Assembly: GCF_019049625.1 (NCBI RefSeq)
Contig: NZ_JAFMOY010000132.1
Coordinates: 310,001 to 374,000 of the forward strand
DNA from: Rahnella ecdela
Lineage (GTDB): Bacteria > Pseudomonadota > Gammaproteobacteria > Enterobacterales > Enterobacteriaceae
Reading direction: 5' to 3'
Length of the DNA stretch: 64,000 nt
Part shown: piece after piece, positions 1 through 8,873 of the stretch
Layout of the letters: each line of letters opens with the position of its first letter
Position numbering within the stretch: the stretch's first letter is position 1
Program-made: the position numbers and the translations under genes
The notes under the pieces: model-generated
What the model was told of the DNA's origin: nothing
What the model saw: only the letters and a program-made list of their open reading frames with translations
Databases searched by the model: none

Positions 1-728
1 CCCACTTTGTCGCGCAGATAAACCTGAGACTGCACGTCTACCGTGGCTTCTTTGCCCGGATAAACGTCCAGACGATAAGCACCGGTTGCACGTGGAGAAT
101 CCAGCAACGCATAAATGACTAAATGTTTTTCATCCGGATTTGGGCGTTCGATCCAGAATTCGCGGAAACGCGGGAATTCTTCGCCTGAAGCCAGAGCCGT
201 GTCGATCGCCAGACCACGGGCAGACAATCCATAAACCTGACCTTTACCGATGACGCGGAAGTAGCTGGCACCCAGCACACTCATAATTTCATCATCTTTG
301 TCGGCTTTATTGATCGGATAAAGCACTTTGAAACCAGCAAAACCGAGGTTTTTCACTGAGTCAGCGTCATGTTTGACGTTGCCAAAGTTGAAGTAGTCCG
401 GGCTGTATTTGATTTCTTTGACCGAGTTCGCCGTCACTTCATTGATTTTAACCGGCGTATCGAAGTACATACCCTGATGATAAAACTCAAGCTTGAAAGG
501 CGTATTCAGGTTTTTCCAGTACGCTTTATCATGATTGAATTGAATTTGTTGGTAATCTGCGAATTTGAGATCGCGGAACTGAGACGGAAGATTGCTTTTC
601 GGCGCTTCGTAACCTTTATCGGCTAATGCCTTCGCTTGTTTGGCAACATCATCTATAGAAAAAGCCCAGGCAGATGAGGTGAACATGGTCATCAACACTG
701 CGGCACTTAGCAAACGGACTTTGATCAT
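1..728 (-). CDS. opgG: Glucans biosynthesis protein G, N-terminal part (cut by window edge)
   Basis: The 242 visible residues begin with a signal peptide ([16 protein letters not shown]...SSAWA) and continue into the OpgG/MdoG fold, with recognisable stretches such as [19 protein letters not shown] and [20 protein letters not shown]. OpgG is a periplasmic protein needed for the beta-1,6 branching of osmoregulated periplasmic glucans. The stop codon and about half of the protein lie beyond base 1. It is divergent from opgC, as in E. coli, where opgH follows opgG; that gene would lie outside the window. Identity is firm. The gene looks intact as far as it can be seen. Confidence 0.95.
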   Translation of the reverse strand, partial: MIKVRLLSAAVLMTMFTSSAWAFSIDDVAKQAKALADKGYEAPKSNLPSQFRDLKFADYQQIQFNHDKAYWKNLNTPFKLEFYHQGMYFDTPVKINEVTANSVKEIKYSPDYFNFGNVKHDADSVKNLGFAGFKVLYPINKADKDDEIMSVLGASYFRVIGKGQVYGLSARGLAIDTALASGEEFPRFREFWIERPNPDEKHLVIYALLDSPRATGAYRLDVYPGKEATVDVQSQVYLRDKV

Positions 729-1059
729 ACGTGACCCTATGGAAAAATTTTTATCCGACACCTTGTCTCCTTTACGCGCGCTTAACTCGTTTACTGTAAC
801 TATTTTAAGGGAAGTGTCAGGTTTCCGACAACTTGAGCAGTCGATGGTTCAGCCATTGATGAACCGTTTAAGCGCAACAGGGTACAAGGATATCAATTCG
901 TTGAAACTCCGGCTATGGAAACTTGTCTTATAACGAGGCATGTTTTAAGGTCAGAAACTAAACTTATGTCAATGACCGTCATTTTTGGTTACCCGAACAA
1001 TTAACCCAAAGACAAATTACGCTCTAAAATTAGGATGAGCTCTCTACAACGGATACGTA

Positions 1060-2244
1060 ATGAAAGAACAGAAACCACAACGTGAGTTCTTCTTAGACTC
1101 CATCCGCGCATATTTGATGCTGCTGGGTATTCCTTTCCATATATCATTGATTTACTCCAGTCATATCTGGGCGGTAAACAGTGCAATACCCTCTGACGGC
1201 CTGACAATATTCAATGATGTCATTCACGCATTCCGGATGCAGGTTTTCTTTGTCATCTCCGGGTATTTTTCTTATATGCTGTATGAGCGCTACAATCCTC
1301 ATCAATGGTTGAAGGTGCGTCTGGAGCGGGTCGCCATCCCGCTGGCGGCGGCCTTCCCGCTCATCACCATTCCACAGCTGTATTTCCTGATGAAATTTAC
1401 CGATAAATTCTCCGGCTGGAACAGCATGGATTTTTATCAGAAAATTAATGCCACCGTCTGGGAACTGGTCTCCCATTTATGGTTCCTTTTAACGTTGGTT
1501 ATTCTTACCAGTATTTGTTTTTACCTCTTCAAATTTATTAAAGAAATTAAGACTAGTCGCATTCAAATTATTAAAAGCCGGACAAACAGTTTAGGAAAAC
1601 TCTCAATTATATTTTTATTCATCGGATTAATTTACGCGGCATTTAACAGAGGTCTGTATCTTTTTGCGCCTGATTTACTTTCCAACGGTGCGTTTAATTT
1701 CATCGTTATGCAGACGTTGTTTTATCTGCCATTTTTCATCATTGGCGCGTTTGCTTATAAATTCTCCTGGCTGAAAGAGTTGTTCCTGAAACCTTCAGCG
1801 ACGGCCGGGGTGGTCAGTATCTTCCTGTTCGTGGCTTACATGTTCAATCAGCATGTGAACACCCCGCAGCTGTACTCGATGGAAATCGATGCCATCATCA
1901 CGACCCTGCTGGGGATCCTGATGGTTAACGTGGTGTTCTCATTCAGCCATTATCTGCTGAATTTCCAGGCGCCGTGGATAACCTATCTGGTGAACTCATC
2001 GCTGTTTATCTATCTGATTCACCACCCGTTAACGCTGATTTACGGTGCGTTTATTACGCCCAAAATTCAAAGTGACTGGCTGGGGTTCTTCCTGGGGCTG
2101 GTGTTTGTGTTCGGTATCGCTTTCTTCCTTTATGAGGTTCACAAACGTATCCCGATCCTGCGTTTCCTGTTCTCGGGTAAACCACAGCATCCGGCCAAGA
2201 AAAGCACATCTGAGCCGACGCCACCTCAAAATCAGGCATCCTGA
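1060..2244 (+). CDS. opgC: Glucans biosynthesis protein C (OPG succinyltransferase)
   Basis: 394 residues, close to the 385 of E. coli OpgC. It is an inner-membrane acyltransferase-3 family protein with about ten hydrophobic segments. The early motif REFFLDSIRAYLMLLGIPFH carries the family histidine, and FRMQVFFVISGYFSYML follows. OpgC transfers succinyl groups to periplasmic glucans. It is divergent from opgG, with about 330 bp of shared upstream DNA, and is followed by a terminator-like hairpin. The C-terminal tail (KPQHPAKKSTSEPTPPQNQAS) is polar and probably cytoplasmic. Confidence 0.95.
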   Translation: MKEQKPQREFFLDSIRAYLMLLGIPFHISLIYSSHIWAVNSAIPSDGLTIFNDVIHAFRMQVFFVISGYFSYMLYERYNPHQWLKVRLERVAIPLAAAFPLITIPQLYFLMKFTDKFSGWNSMDFYQKINATVWELVSHLWFLLTLVILTSICFYLFKFIKEIKTSRIQIIKSRTNSLGKLSIIFLFIGLIYAAFNRGLYLFAPDLLSNGAFNFIVMQTLFYLPFFIIGAFAYKFSWLKELFLKPSATAGVVSIFLFVAYMFNQHVNTPQLYSMEIDAIITTLLGILMVNVVFSFSHYLLNFQAPWITYLVNSSLFIYLIHHPLTLIYGAFITPKIQSDWLGFFLGLVFVFGIAFFLYEVHKRIPILRFLFSGKPQHPAKKSTSEPTPPQNQAS

Positions 2245-2276
2245 TCCCTTTTGCGCACTGAGGTGCGGACAAAAAG

Positions 2277-2312
2277 AAAAGGCGGCCCTGCTGATGCAAG
2301 GTCGCCTTTTTA
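2277..2312 (+). terminator. Intrinsic terminator after opgC
   Basis: The stem AAGGCGGCC/GGTCGCCTT (one G-T pair) is followed by a T run. It lies between the opgC stop and the convergent HlyD gene, so it may act in both directions. Confidence 0.75.
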
Positions 2313-2334
2313 GTTTCTGAGTCTGAGACTTTTA

Positions 2335-3366
2335 TCAGCGCGCTGTCTGAATCGACGGGATCACTGACATCCCGACTTTCAGACGATTTGCATCCGGCTG
2401 ATTCGCATCCAGCACAATTTTCACCGCCAGCCGCTGCACGACTTTGGTGTAATTCCCCGTCGCGTTATCGGGCGAAATTGGCGAAAACGTCACGCCGGTT
2501 GCCGGAGAGATGCTGTCCACTTTGCCTTTGAGAACCACACCCGGCAACGCATCGACTTGAATCTCTACCGGCTGCTGCATCTGCACATCGCCCAGCTGAG
2601 TTTCCAGATAATTCGCCACAATATACGCATCCTTCAGCGGCACAATCGCCAGCACGCGCGCACCGGCGCTCACATATCCGCCAATACGCAACGATCGCTG
2701 ACCGACCACGCCGTCTACCGGTGCGGTGATTTCTGTATAAGAAAGATTCAGTTTGGCCTGTGCCAGCGCTGTCGCCGCTGAATCGATTCCTGCTTTGGCC
2801 TGCGCCTGCCCGGCTTTCAGGACATCTACCTGCTTTTCAGCGCCCAGCGCTGCGGCCATATCACTTTGCTGTGAAGCCAGTTTTGCACGTAAATTGGCAT
2901 CCGATTCATCACGCGCATCTGCCGTACCCGAACCGTTTTGCAGCAGACGTCTGTAGCGATCCGCACTCTGACGCGCATAAGCAATACTTGCCGCATCGGA
3001 ATTGACCAGGGCCTGTGCCTGCAAAATAGTTTGCTGCTGTTTAGCCAGCTGCGCGGTCAGGCTGAGCATCTGAGCATTGGCGGTTTCCAGATTAGCTTGT
3101 GCCGTCAGCACTGCGTTGCGGTAATCCCGGTCGTCAATTTTCGCCAGCACGTCGCCCGCTTTCACGCTCTGATTATCCTGCACATACACTTCAGCGATTG
3201 TGCCGGAAATCCGCGGAGCGACCAGCGTGGAATCCGCAGAAACAAAGGCATCATCCGTGACTGGCCGGGAGTTACCGCTGAGGATCCAGAAAGCCATTAT
3301 TACCAGAAATATCACCACCACAGCGGCAATCAGCCAGCTCAGGCGGACAGGTGAAGTCTTAATCAT
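2335..3366 (-). CDS. HlyD/EmrA-type membrane fusion protein
   Basis: 343 residues with one N-terminal transmembrane anchor (about residues 10-30). A biotinyl-lipoyl half motif follows (VTDDAFVSADSTLVAPRISG, then VQDNQSVKAGDVLAKIDDRDY). An Ala/Gln-rich coiled-coil hairpin spans about residues 80-200, and the barrel domain begins TEITAPVDGVVGQRSLRIGG. This is the periplasmic adaptor of a tripartite pump. It lies 56 bp downstream of the MFS gene on the same strand, so the two form an EmrAB-like pair, with the order permease then adaptor. No outer-membrane channel gene is nearby, so TolC is the likely partner (inference). The substrate is unknown. Confidence 0.88.
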   Translation of the reverse strand: MIKTSPVRLSWLIAAVVVIFLVIMAFWILSGNSRPVTDDAFVSADSTLVAPRISGTIAEVYVQDNQSVKAGDVLAKIDDRDYRNAVLTAQANLETANAQMLSLTAQLAKQQQTILQAQALVNSDAASIAYARQSADRYRRLLQNGSGTADARDESDANLRAKLASQQSDMAAALGAEKQVDVLKAGQAQAKAGIDSAATALAQAKLNLSYTEITAPVDGVVGQRSLRIGGYVSAGARVLAIVPLKDAYIVANYLETQLGDVQMQQPVEIQVDALPGVVLKGKVDSISPATGVTFSPISPDNATGNYTKVVQRLAVKIVLDANQPDANRLKVGMSVIPSIQTAR

Positions 3367-3422
3367 GTGTCTTTTCTCTCGTTTTTTTTATTGTGAATTC
3401 AGATAGTCAGGTGATGTTGCAT

Positions 3423-5024
3423 TCAGGGGCGCTTAACCAGCGACTGAGGCGGATATGTGCGCTTGGGTAAAACGGCGGCCAGTAAGATCAGAAACAGTGC
3501 CAGGCCGATGATGACCATATAGGTGTCAGATATGCCCAGCACCAGCGCCTGCTGTTTCACGCCTCTGGAAAACTGAGTCAGGACTTCTGTCGAAATGGCC
3601 GCACCATTACTGCTCAGCGGCGCAAGAAAGGTGCTGTCACCGCTGTAAGGTTGCGAAAGGAGATAACTCACGCTGCCGGCATGGTTGAGTAAAATATTGG
3701 AATGAAACTGTTCACGATGGCTGACAAAAACCGCCACAAGAGAACCGCCCATGACGCTGCCCAGCCCGCGAACCGTGTTGAACATCGCCGAAGCAAAGGG
3801 CCCTTCCTGAGGCTGAACCACGCTGGTGGCACTCATCAGAATCGGCAGCACCGCCATCGGCTGTCCGAACGCCTGCATTATCTGGATCAGATAAAAGTTA
3901 TCGCGCGACCAGACACCGGTGATATGTGTTCCCCAATAACAGGAGAAACCAACCAGCCCTAACCCGCAGGCCAGCACCCAGCGGCTGTCTATCCAGCGCA
4001 TGGTCAGCACGAAGGCCACCAGCGGCGCGAGCAATAACTGTGGCAAACCAATCGTCAGCGCCAGCGGCCCGACCTGCACTGCCCGAAATCCGCCGACCTG
4101 CAACATATAACTGGAAGGCAATGCCGAACCGGATAAGAACAGGAACATCAGTGCGAAAAGCGTGATCAGTCCATGCGCCAGATTGTGCCGGCTCAGCATC
4201 TGTAATTTGAAAAGGGGCAACGGATGGTGCCACTCATTAACCAGAAAAAGAGTCAGTAATCCGAGCGCGCCAAAAAACATCATTGTGATAAGCGGTGAGT
4301 TAAACCAGTCCAGCCGCTCGCCCTGCTGCAACGCCAGCACTAACAGAGTGATCCCGGCGGGCCCGGTCAGCATTCCGACGGTATCCCTCTGTTTAAACCG
4401 CTCAAGACGCAACGGGTCTTGCGGCAGACCGTAACCGATCATGGCGAACGCCAGAAGACATGGCGGGATCACCTGCCAGAATACCCATTCCCAGCCAACA
4501 TAATCTGTCCAGATAGCCGCCAGTGAGGTGGCCATATTCGGCCCGAATGTTGCCGTCAGCGCATAAGCACTCAGCCCGTAAAGCTTCAGATGCGGCGGCA
4601 TAAACCGCAGTGCTGCCGTCATCAGCAACGGCGGTAACGCACCGCCAAAAATACCCTGCACAGCGCGCAATGCGATGAGCACTGGCAAGTTAGGCGCATA
4701 AGGCAAAACTGCGGCCAGAGCCAGAAAGCCCATCGTGACAAACATCGTGAACCGACGCAGTGAAAACGTCATCGCAAACCATGGCGCCAGCATCATGGCT
4801 GAAACTTCCGCAGCCTGATACGCACCGATAAGCCACGACCCCTGATCAGAACTGATACTCAGTGCGCCGCGCACATCTGCCTGCGCAATGTCCGTAACGC
4901 GGTCATTAAGACCCGAACAAAGCGCGGCGATTAATATGCCGATGAGCCCGGTCACCAGCCTCAGGGTGAAAGGCTGCGGAACAGGCATCGTGGCAGCACG
5001 CGCTGCCGTGACTGACTGATTCAT
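3423..5024 (-). CDS. DHA2-family MFS drug efflux permease (EmrB-like)
   Basis: 533 residues, hydrophobic throughout, with the size of the 14-helix DHA2 family. Typical features are the N-terminal segment after TLRLVTGLIGILIAALCSGL, the early SDQGSWLIGAYQAAEVSAMM, and the motif-C-like QGIFGGALPPLL. It would export toxic compounds by proton antiport together with the HlyD adaptor downstream. It is divergent from the IclR regulator. The 255-bp shared upstream region holds an imperfect inverted repeat, so local control by that regulator is likely (inference). The substrate cannot be read from sequence. Confidence 0.87.
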   Translation of the reverse strand: MNQSVTAARAATMPVPQPFTLRLVTGLIGILIAALCSGLNDRVTDIAQADVRGALSISSDQGSWLIGAYQAAEVSAMMLAPWFAMTFSLRRFTMFVTMGFLALAAVLPYAPNLPVLIALRAVQGIFGGALPPLLMTAALRFMPPHLKLYGLSAYALTATFGPNMATSLAAIWTDYVGWEWVFWQVIPPCLLAFAMIGYGLPQDPLRLERFKQRDTVGMLTGPAGITLLVLALQQGERLDWFNSPLITMMFFGALGLLTLFLVNEWHHPLPLFKLQMLSRHNLAHGLITLFALMFLFLSGSALPSSYMLQVGGFRAVQVGPLALTIGLPQLLLAPLVAFVLTMRWIDSRWVLACGLGLVGFSCYWGTHITGVWSRDNFYLIQIMQAFGQPMAVLPILMSATSVVQPQEGPFASAMFNTVRGLGSVMGGSLVAVFVSHREQFHSNILLNHAGSVSYLLSQPYSGDSTFLAPLSSNGAAISTEVLTQFSRGVKQQALVLGISDTYMVIIGLALFLILLAAVLPKRTYPPQSLVKRP

Positions 5025-5130
5025 ATATTTCTCAACTGGTTAACTTCGCCGCTTTATGGGTGCGGTGAGAGGGAAAAGGCAGGTTTGGTAGCGTGAGAAG
5101 ACACGACATCGAGTGAAAATCTTTTTTCGA

Positions 5131-5189
5131 TGCAATGCACCACTATGCGATACATGCAAGAATACTATAATACGGTGCACTGTATTGCA
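5131..5189. promoter_or_regulatory. Candidate operator/promoter between MFS and IclR genes
   Basis: TGCAATGCACC at 5131-5141 is mirrored by GGTGCACTGTATTGCA at 5174-5189, an imperfect inverted repeat around an AT-rich core (ACTATAATAC). It sits midway between the divergent MFS and IclR genes, where an IclR-type dimer of dimers would bind. Assignment is by position and symmetry only. Confidence 0.4.
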
Positions 5190-5279
5190 ATGTGATTAAA
5201 ATTGTTTTTCACTCGCCGAGCTATTACATTGACCGCTCAGGATCCTGATCAGGGTCACCGTGGGTAAAAAGGAGAGAAG

Positions 5280-6059
5280 ATGGCTCAGGACATTCCGGCA
5301 GATGAAGAACGCAGTGGCGGGATCCAGGTTATCTCGCGTGCGGCGACCATACTCAATGCACTGGGAAAACACCCGCAGGGTATGAGTCTTGGTGCAATCG
5401 CCAATGAAGTTGACCTGCCCCGCTCGACCGTGCAGCGCATCGTCGCAGCGCTGGCTGAAGAAGGTTTGGTGCGTTCAGAAGGCAGCGGTGGTGTGCGTTT
5501 AGGTCCGACGCTGCTGAAACTGGTTTCTACCGTTCACACTGATGTCATTGCCATCGCCTCCCCTTTTCTGCGCCAGCTTTGCGATATCACGCAGGAAACC
5601 GTTTCTCTGGGACGTGCGAGTGGCAGGCAGATAGCCAATATTCACAGCATCGTGGCAGAACGGGAATTACGCGTCGTTCCCCGCGTCGGTTTGAATCTGC
5701 CGATATACAGCACCTCAGGCGGTCGCGCCCTGCTGTCGCTGAAAACAGATGAAGAAATCCGCATTCTGGTGGGTGACGTGCTGGAACCGGCCACCGAAAA
5801 TACCGTACGCACCATTGATTCTCTGCTGGAAAAAATCGCCGGTGTGCGCGAAAGCGGCGTTTCAGTGGAAGAAGGAGAAACAGTCAGCGGCGTCACGACT
5901 CTTGCCGTCGCAATAGACACTATTCTCGGGCGTTATTCTGTCTCCGTGCTTTTCCCCACGGCCCGGCGCGCAGCCAAAGAAGCGCAAATCCGCGAAGCGT
6001 TGCTCGAATGCAAAACCGCCCTGATTGGTGAAATCGGCAAGCTGGGTGAAAACAAATAA
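5280..6059 (+). CDS. IclR-family transcriptional regulator
   Basis: 259 residues. An N-terminal winged helix-turn-helix (about residues 15-75) contains IQVISRAATILNALGKHP and MSLGAIANEVDLPRSTVQRI. The IclR effector-binding domain follows, with VPRVGLNLPIYSTSGGRALLS. The start is fixed by a strong ribosome site (AAAGGAGAG) 4-5 bases upstream. It is divergent from the efflux pair and only 29 bp upstream of the universal stress protein gene. It probably controls the pump. The effector is unknown. Confidence 0.9.
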   Translation: MAQDIPADEERSGGIQVISRAATILNALGKHPQGMSLGAIANEVDLPRSTVQRIVAALAEEGLVRSEGSGGVRLGPTLLKLVSTVHTDVIAIASPFLRQLCDITQETVSLGRASGRQIANIHSIVAERELRVVPRVGLNLPIYSTSGGRALLSLKTDEEIRILVGDVLEPATENTVRTIDSLLEKIAGVRESGVSVEEGETVSGVTTLAVAIDTILGRYSVSVLFPTARRAAKEAQIREALLECKTALIGEIGKLGENK

Positions 6060-6088
6060 CTGCGCGAAAAATGAATACAGGAGTCACC

Positions 6089-6535
6089 GTGTTTGATGTC
6101 ATTTTGTTAGCCGTAGACGGCTCAAAGCAATCTCCTTATGTGGCAGATCTTGCCTGTCAGCTGGCGAAAGGTCAGACTTCTGCCGTTTACGTCACCTGTT
6201 GCATTGATGAATCCTACGCTCTGGAAAACAACGGAGATGAACCGGGCGAAATCGTAGATTATCCACCGGCAGAAGAAGAGCAAAATACCGCGAGGGCCGT
6301 CGTCGCTCAGGCCATGGTAAAGCTGAAGCAGGCGGGTATTAACGCCCGGGGTAATCTGATTGTCGGCGCGGCAGGTGAAGCGCTGGTAGCAGAAGCAGCA
6401 AGAATTAATGCTTCCGTGATAGTTATCGGGCACCGTCAGCTTTCCGCTTTTGGTCGCATGATGAAAGGCTCGGTCAGCGCCGATGTGATCGAAGGCTCGC
6501 CCTGCCCTGTGCTGGTTGAAGTCCGGGGTAATTAA
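6089..6535 (+). CDS. Universal stress protein (UspA family)
   Basis: 148 residues from a GTG start (MFDVILLAVDGSKQSPYVAD). The ATP-binding type motif near the end reads GHRQLSAFGRMMKGSVSADV. The GTG is preferred because AGGAG lies 5 bases before it; an in-frame ATG at 6071 has no ribosome site. The fold is an alpha/beta nucleotide-binding stress protein. It follows the IclR gene by 29 bp and may be co-transcribed with it. The specific role is unknown. Confidence 0.88.
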   Translation: MFDVILLAVDGSKQSPYVADLACQLAKGQTSAVYVTCCIDESYALENNGDEPGEIVDYPPAEEEQNTARAVVAQAMVKLKQAGINARGNLIVGAAGEALVAEAARINASVIVIGHRQLSAFGRMMKGSVSADVIEGSPCPVLVEVRGN

Positions 6536-6586
6536 AATCCGGGGCCATAAAGCTTTTAGCGATAAAAGGCGGGGTTAAAAAAAGCA

Positions 6587-6612
6587 AAAAAGCGCCAGAG
6601 GGCGCTTTTATA
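6587..6612. terminator. Bidirectional terminator hairpin
   Basis: The stem AAAAGCGCC/GGGCGCTTTT with loop AGA lies between the universal stress protein gene (+) and the convergent 86-residue gene (-). T runs are present on both strands. Confidence 0.8.
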
Positions 6613-6625
6613 TTGCGACTGAGCA

Positions 6626-6886
6626 TTACTTCGTATTGATCAGACCCATCGATTTTGCCCATTCACTGATGTGATCCCGATAAAAGAAAGTGATATCCAG
6701 TTCCAGCGAACTTTCTTTCGACGGTGTTACTGTGCCTAAACACGGATATTCCTGCGGCCGGTATTCAAAGAGAAAATCATCCATCTCCTCATCAGTCAGC
6801 AGTTTATCTCCTTCGATATTATCCTGATAAAAATAGGCATCCAGCATCCAGACCCGGTACTCATAATCGTTTTTAATCAAGTGCAT
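6626..6886 (-). CDS. Unrecognised 86-residue acidic protein (paralogue of 8562-8825)
   Basis: Family not recognised. From the internal ATG (MHLIKNDYEYRVWMLD) it is 86 residues and aligns along its full length with the 87-residue protein at 8562-8825. Shared pattern: EYR.W..D near the start, E..DDF.F..RP..YPC in the middle, FFY...I.EWA..MG at the end. That alignment is why this start was chosen; an upstream in-frame ATG at 6979 would add 31 unmatched residues. There is no signal peptide or membrane segment, so it is probably cytoplasmic. It is a single-gene unit with a terminator after it. Confidence 0.65.
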   Translation of the reverse strand: MHLIKNDYEYRVWMLDAYFYQDNIEGDKLLTDEEMDDFLFEYRPQEYPCLGTVTPSKESSLELDITFFYRDHISEWAKSMGLINTK

Positions 6887-7292
6887 AGGGATAATCTCGG
6901 TAAAAGATATGTTACGTACCTGAAAAAATTTATCCCTTAGTGATGCTATGGCATCAGGCACGCGTCGCGTTCGAGCCATCCATTGCTGATTCCATATAAC
7001 AAGAAATTAACATATCAATAGCCTTTAGCAAGCTGCAATTACTCTGAAAGTTTCATTTTACGAACGATAATTTATTAACTGCACGTATTTTTGAATTAAA
7101 TATAATCTCAGAAAATACATTACATTTTTATTATTAGTGACATGATTAATTCAGAGCGAGGGTTTACGAATAAAGAGGGAATGTGAGAGGAACAGAACTG
7201 ACATTGGGGATGCCTTTGCATCGCCACTGCCAACCCTGTTCCCAAAATTTTTATGACTGTTTTAAATCTGACTATTTACTGCCTGGTACCCG

Positions 7293-7655
7293 TTACCAAC
7301 GCCCTGGCGGTGGACCTTCACGCCAGTGCCCCGGAGGGCCATCACGCCAATGTCCCGGAGGACCATCATGCCAGTAACCCGGTGGAGGGCCTTCGTGCCA
7401 GTGCTCGTGATGCCAGTATCGCGGCGGCGGCGGAGCTGGCTCATAATAGACCCAGTGACCACGGCCTTCATCACGATAGTGATTATCCCACCAGCCTGGC
7501 GGACGCCAGTCACCCCCATCCCAGTAGTACCCGCGGTTGTCACGATCGCCGATATGCAATGACAGGCCAGGCATATTAACTCCGAGCTCGACGTCTGCCT
7601 GTGCGATAGCTGGCAAAGTTAGCAAAACGGCGAGAACTAAAATCAATTTTTTCAT
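7293..7655 (-). CDS. DUF2502 (YpeC-like) exported protein with Pro/His/Trp repeats
   Basis: 120 residues from MKKLILVLAVLLTLPAIAQA, a clear signal peptide. The DUF2502-type segment follows (VELGVNMPGLSLHIGDRDNR, YYWDGGDWRPP). The C-terminal half is low complexity, with PPPGYWHDGPPGHWRDG-like tandem units rich in Pro, Gly, His and Trp. The start is supported by a GAGG site; an in-frame ATG 36 bases upstream lacks one. It is probably periplasmic. The function of the family is unknown, and the histidine-rich tail could bind metal (inference). Confidence 0.75.
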   Translation of the reverse strand: MKKLILVLAVLLTLPAIAQADVELGVNMPGLSLHIGDRDNRGYYWDGGDWRPPGWWDNHYRDEGRGHWVYYEPAPPPPRYWHHEHWHEGPPPGYWHDGPPGHWRDGPPGHWREGPPPGRW

Positions 7656-7858
7656 TGTGAACCTCACGACCTGCTTATCAGGTGGTGACAAAGTACCGCC
7701 AGCTATCTTCCTGTTCTATAGGAATTTATCCCAAAAAAAATGCCTTAACGCTACCCTTACATTTGCGTCAGAACACCGCTGCGGACAACCGGTTGCAACG
7801 CTATGTCAGCAAAGGATATTCAGCGAAAAATGGCGAAAGAGAAATAAATGACAGATAC

Positions 7859-7884
7859 AAAAAAACCGCCGAAGCGGTTTTCTG
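7859..7884 (-). terminator. Terminator of the 43-residue gene
   Basis: Read on the minus strand, AAAACCGC-TTCG-GCGGTTTT is followed by further T residues, 22 bp after the stop of the small gene at 7907-8038. Confidence 0.8.
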
Positions 7885-7906
7885 TTTGCTGCTATGTTGT
7901 GCAAAA

Positions 7907-8038
7907 TCAGATTTTGCAGCCTTCGCAGTCACTTTCGTCCTGAACGGCTTCAGGCACTTCTGCTGCTTTTTCGGCCGCTTTGACTTCAGCAGTTTCCAGT
8001 GCAGCATCAATGTCAAAATCAAAAATATCGTCGCTCAT
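7907..8038 (-). CDS. 43-residue acidic small protein with C-terminal CEGC
   Basis: A short gene with good signals: AAGGTG six bases before the ATG, and a strong terminator just after the stop. The product begins MSDDIFDFDIDAALETAEV, runs through an Ala/Glu-rich, probably helical middle, and ends DESDCEGCKI. It carries two cysteines in a CxxC and no signal peptide or membrane segment. I do not recognise it. It could be a metal-binding or disulfide small protein. It resembles leader-plus-core peptides only superficially, and no modifying enzyme is next to it. Confidence 0.6.
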   Translation of the reverse strand: MSDDIFDFDIDAALETAEVKAAEKAAEVPEAVQDESDCEGCKI

Positions 8039-8261
8039 TCTCATCACCTTAATTGTTCAAAATCGGCTTTAGTATAACGACACGCTACGCAGGATGCCGC
8101 TTTTTTTGTGCCCTTGCCGCGGTATTGAAGGGGCTTTTATACCTGCGGACACATCGCAAAAATCCCGCAGGATTTGCATAAACACCTTTCGGAAACCATA
8201 GTTATAGTGAATATCACGGTGTCACGGAGACACTTTTTGCTGAAAATACGAGGAGAACCGG

Positions 8262-8474
8262 ATGACGACGTCAAACATCAAAGCCTGGGCAAATACCCGT
8301 GAAACGTCTCACGAAATCGCTGAGGCTATTTTTGAACTGGCTAAAAACGACGAGAAACTGGCGCAGAAAATTTGGGAGGAAGGAAACGATGAGGTTCTGC
8401 CCATCGCCTTCGCGAAAACCAAAGATGATTATCTGTTCTGGGGCGAAGAGAAAATCGACCGTAAAAACGTCTGA
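8262..8474 (+). CDS. yccJ: YccJ family protein
   Basis: 70 residues, matching E. coli YccJ (75 residues) closely: [15 protein letters not shown]-like [18 protein letters not shown] and the C-terminal [18 protein letters not shown] lies upstream. YccJ is a small cytoplasmic protein of unknown function. In E. coli its gene neighbours wrbA, but no wrbA is seen here. It is followed by a hairpin shared with the convergent gene at 8562. Confidence 0.88.
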   Translation: MTTSNIKAWANTRETSHEIAEAIFELAKNDEKLAQKIWEEGNDEVLPIAFAKTKDDYLFWGEEKIDRKNV

Positions 8475-8514
8475 TTACCCTGTTCTACACCGGTAAGAGC
8501 GAACCGGTAACAAG

Positions 8515-8540
8515 AAACCCTGAGCCACGCTCAGGGTTTT
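8515..8540. terminator. Terminator between yccJ and the 87-residue gene
   Basis: AAACCCTGAG/CTCAGGGTTT forms a ten-pair stem with loop CCACG, placed between two convergent genes. Confidence 0.8.
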
Positions 8541-8561
8541 CGCATGTCCGTCCCACAGCCT

Positions 8562-8825
8562 TCAGCTGTCGAACCCGAAGCCCATTTTATGCGCCCACTC
8601 AAAGATTTGTTCTTTGTAGAAAAAGCGCGGTTCACACACGCCCGGTTCTCCCGGCGTCTGGATCATGACGGCCACACACGGATATGCCACCGGACGGGCA
8701 TCAAAGATAAAGTCATCCACTTCCTGATCGGCAAACTCAGAGGTTTCGCCTACCGCACTCGCCTGGAATATTTCATCCATAATCCATTTACGGTATTCAA
8801 ATTCATTGTTGATAAATTTCATCAT
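8562..8825 (-). CDS. Unrecognised 87-residue protein (paralogue of 6626-6886)
   Basis: Begins MMKFINNEFEYRKWIMDEIF and shares its whole pattern with the 86-residue protein 1.7 kb away, including EVDDFIFDARPVAYPC and FFYKEQIFEWAHKMGF. AGAGGTGA precedes two consecutive ATG codons; the second (8822) has the better spacing. No membrane segments. I do not recognise the family. The two paralogues lie in the same orientation around the DUF2502, 43-residue and yccJ genes. Confidence 0.72.
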   Translation of the reverse strand: MMKFINNEFEYRKWIMDEIFQASAVGETSEFADQEVDDFIFDARPVAYPCVAVMIQTPGEPGVCEPRFFYKEQIFEWAHKMGFGFDS

Positions 8826-8873
8826 TCACCTCTGTTCGGCTTTTACTCTACATGCGGTCAGTGCCGGATTAAA

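Noticed and set aside
7183-7579. Plus-strand ORFs opposite the DUF2502 gene
   Set aside because: They are antisense shadows of the repetitive Pro/His/Trp coding region, with no ribosome sites.
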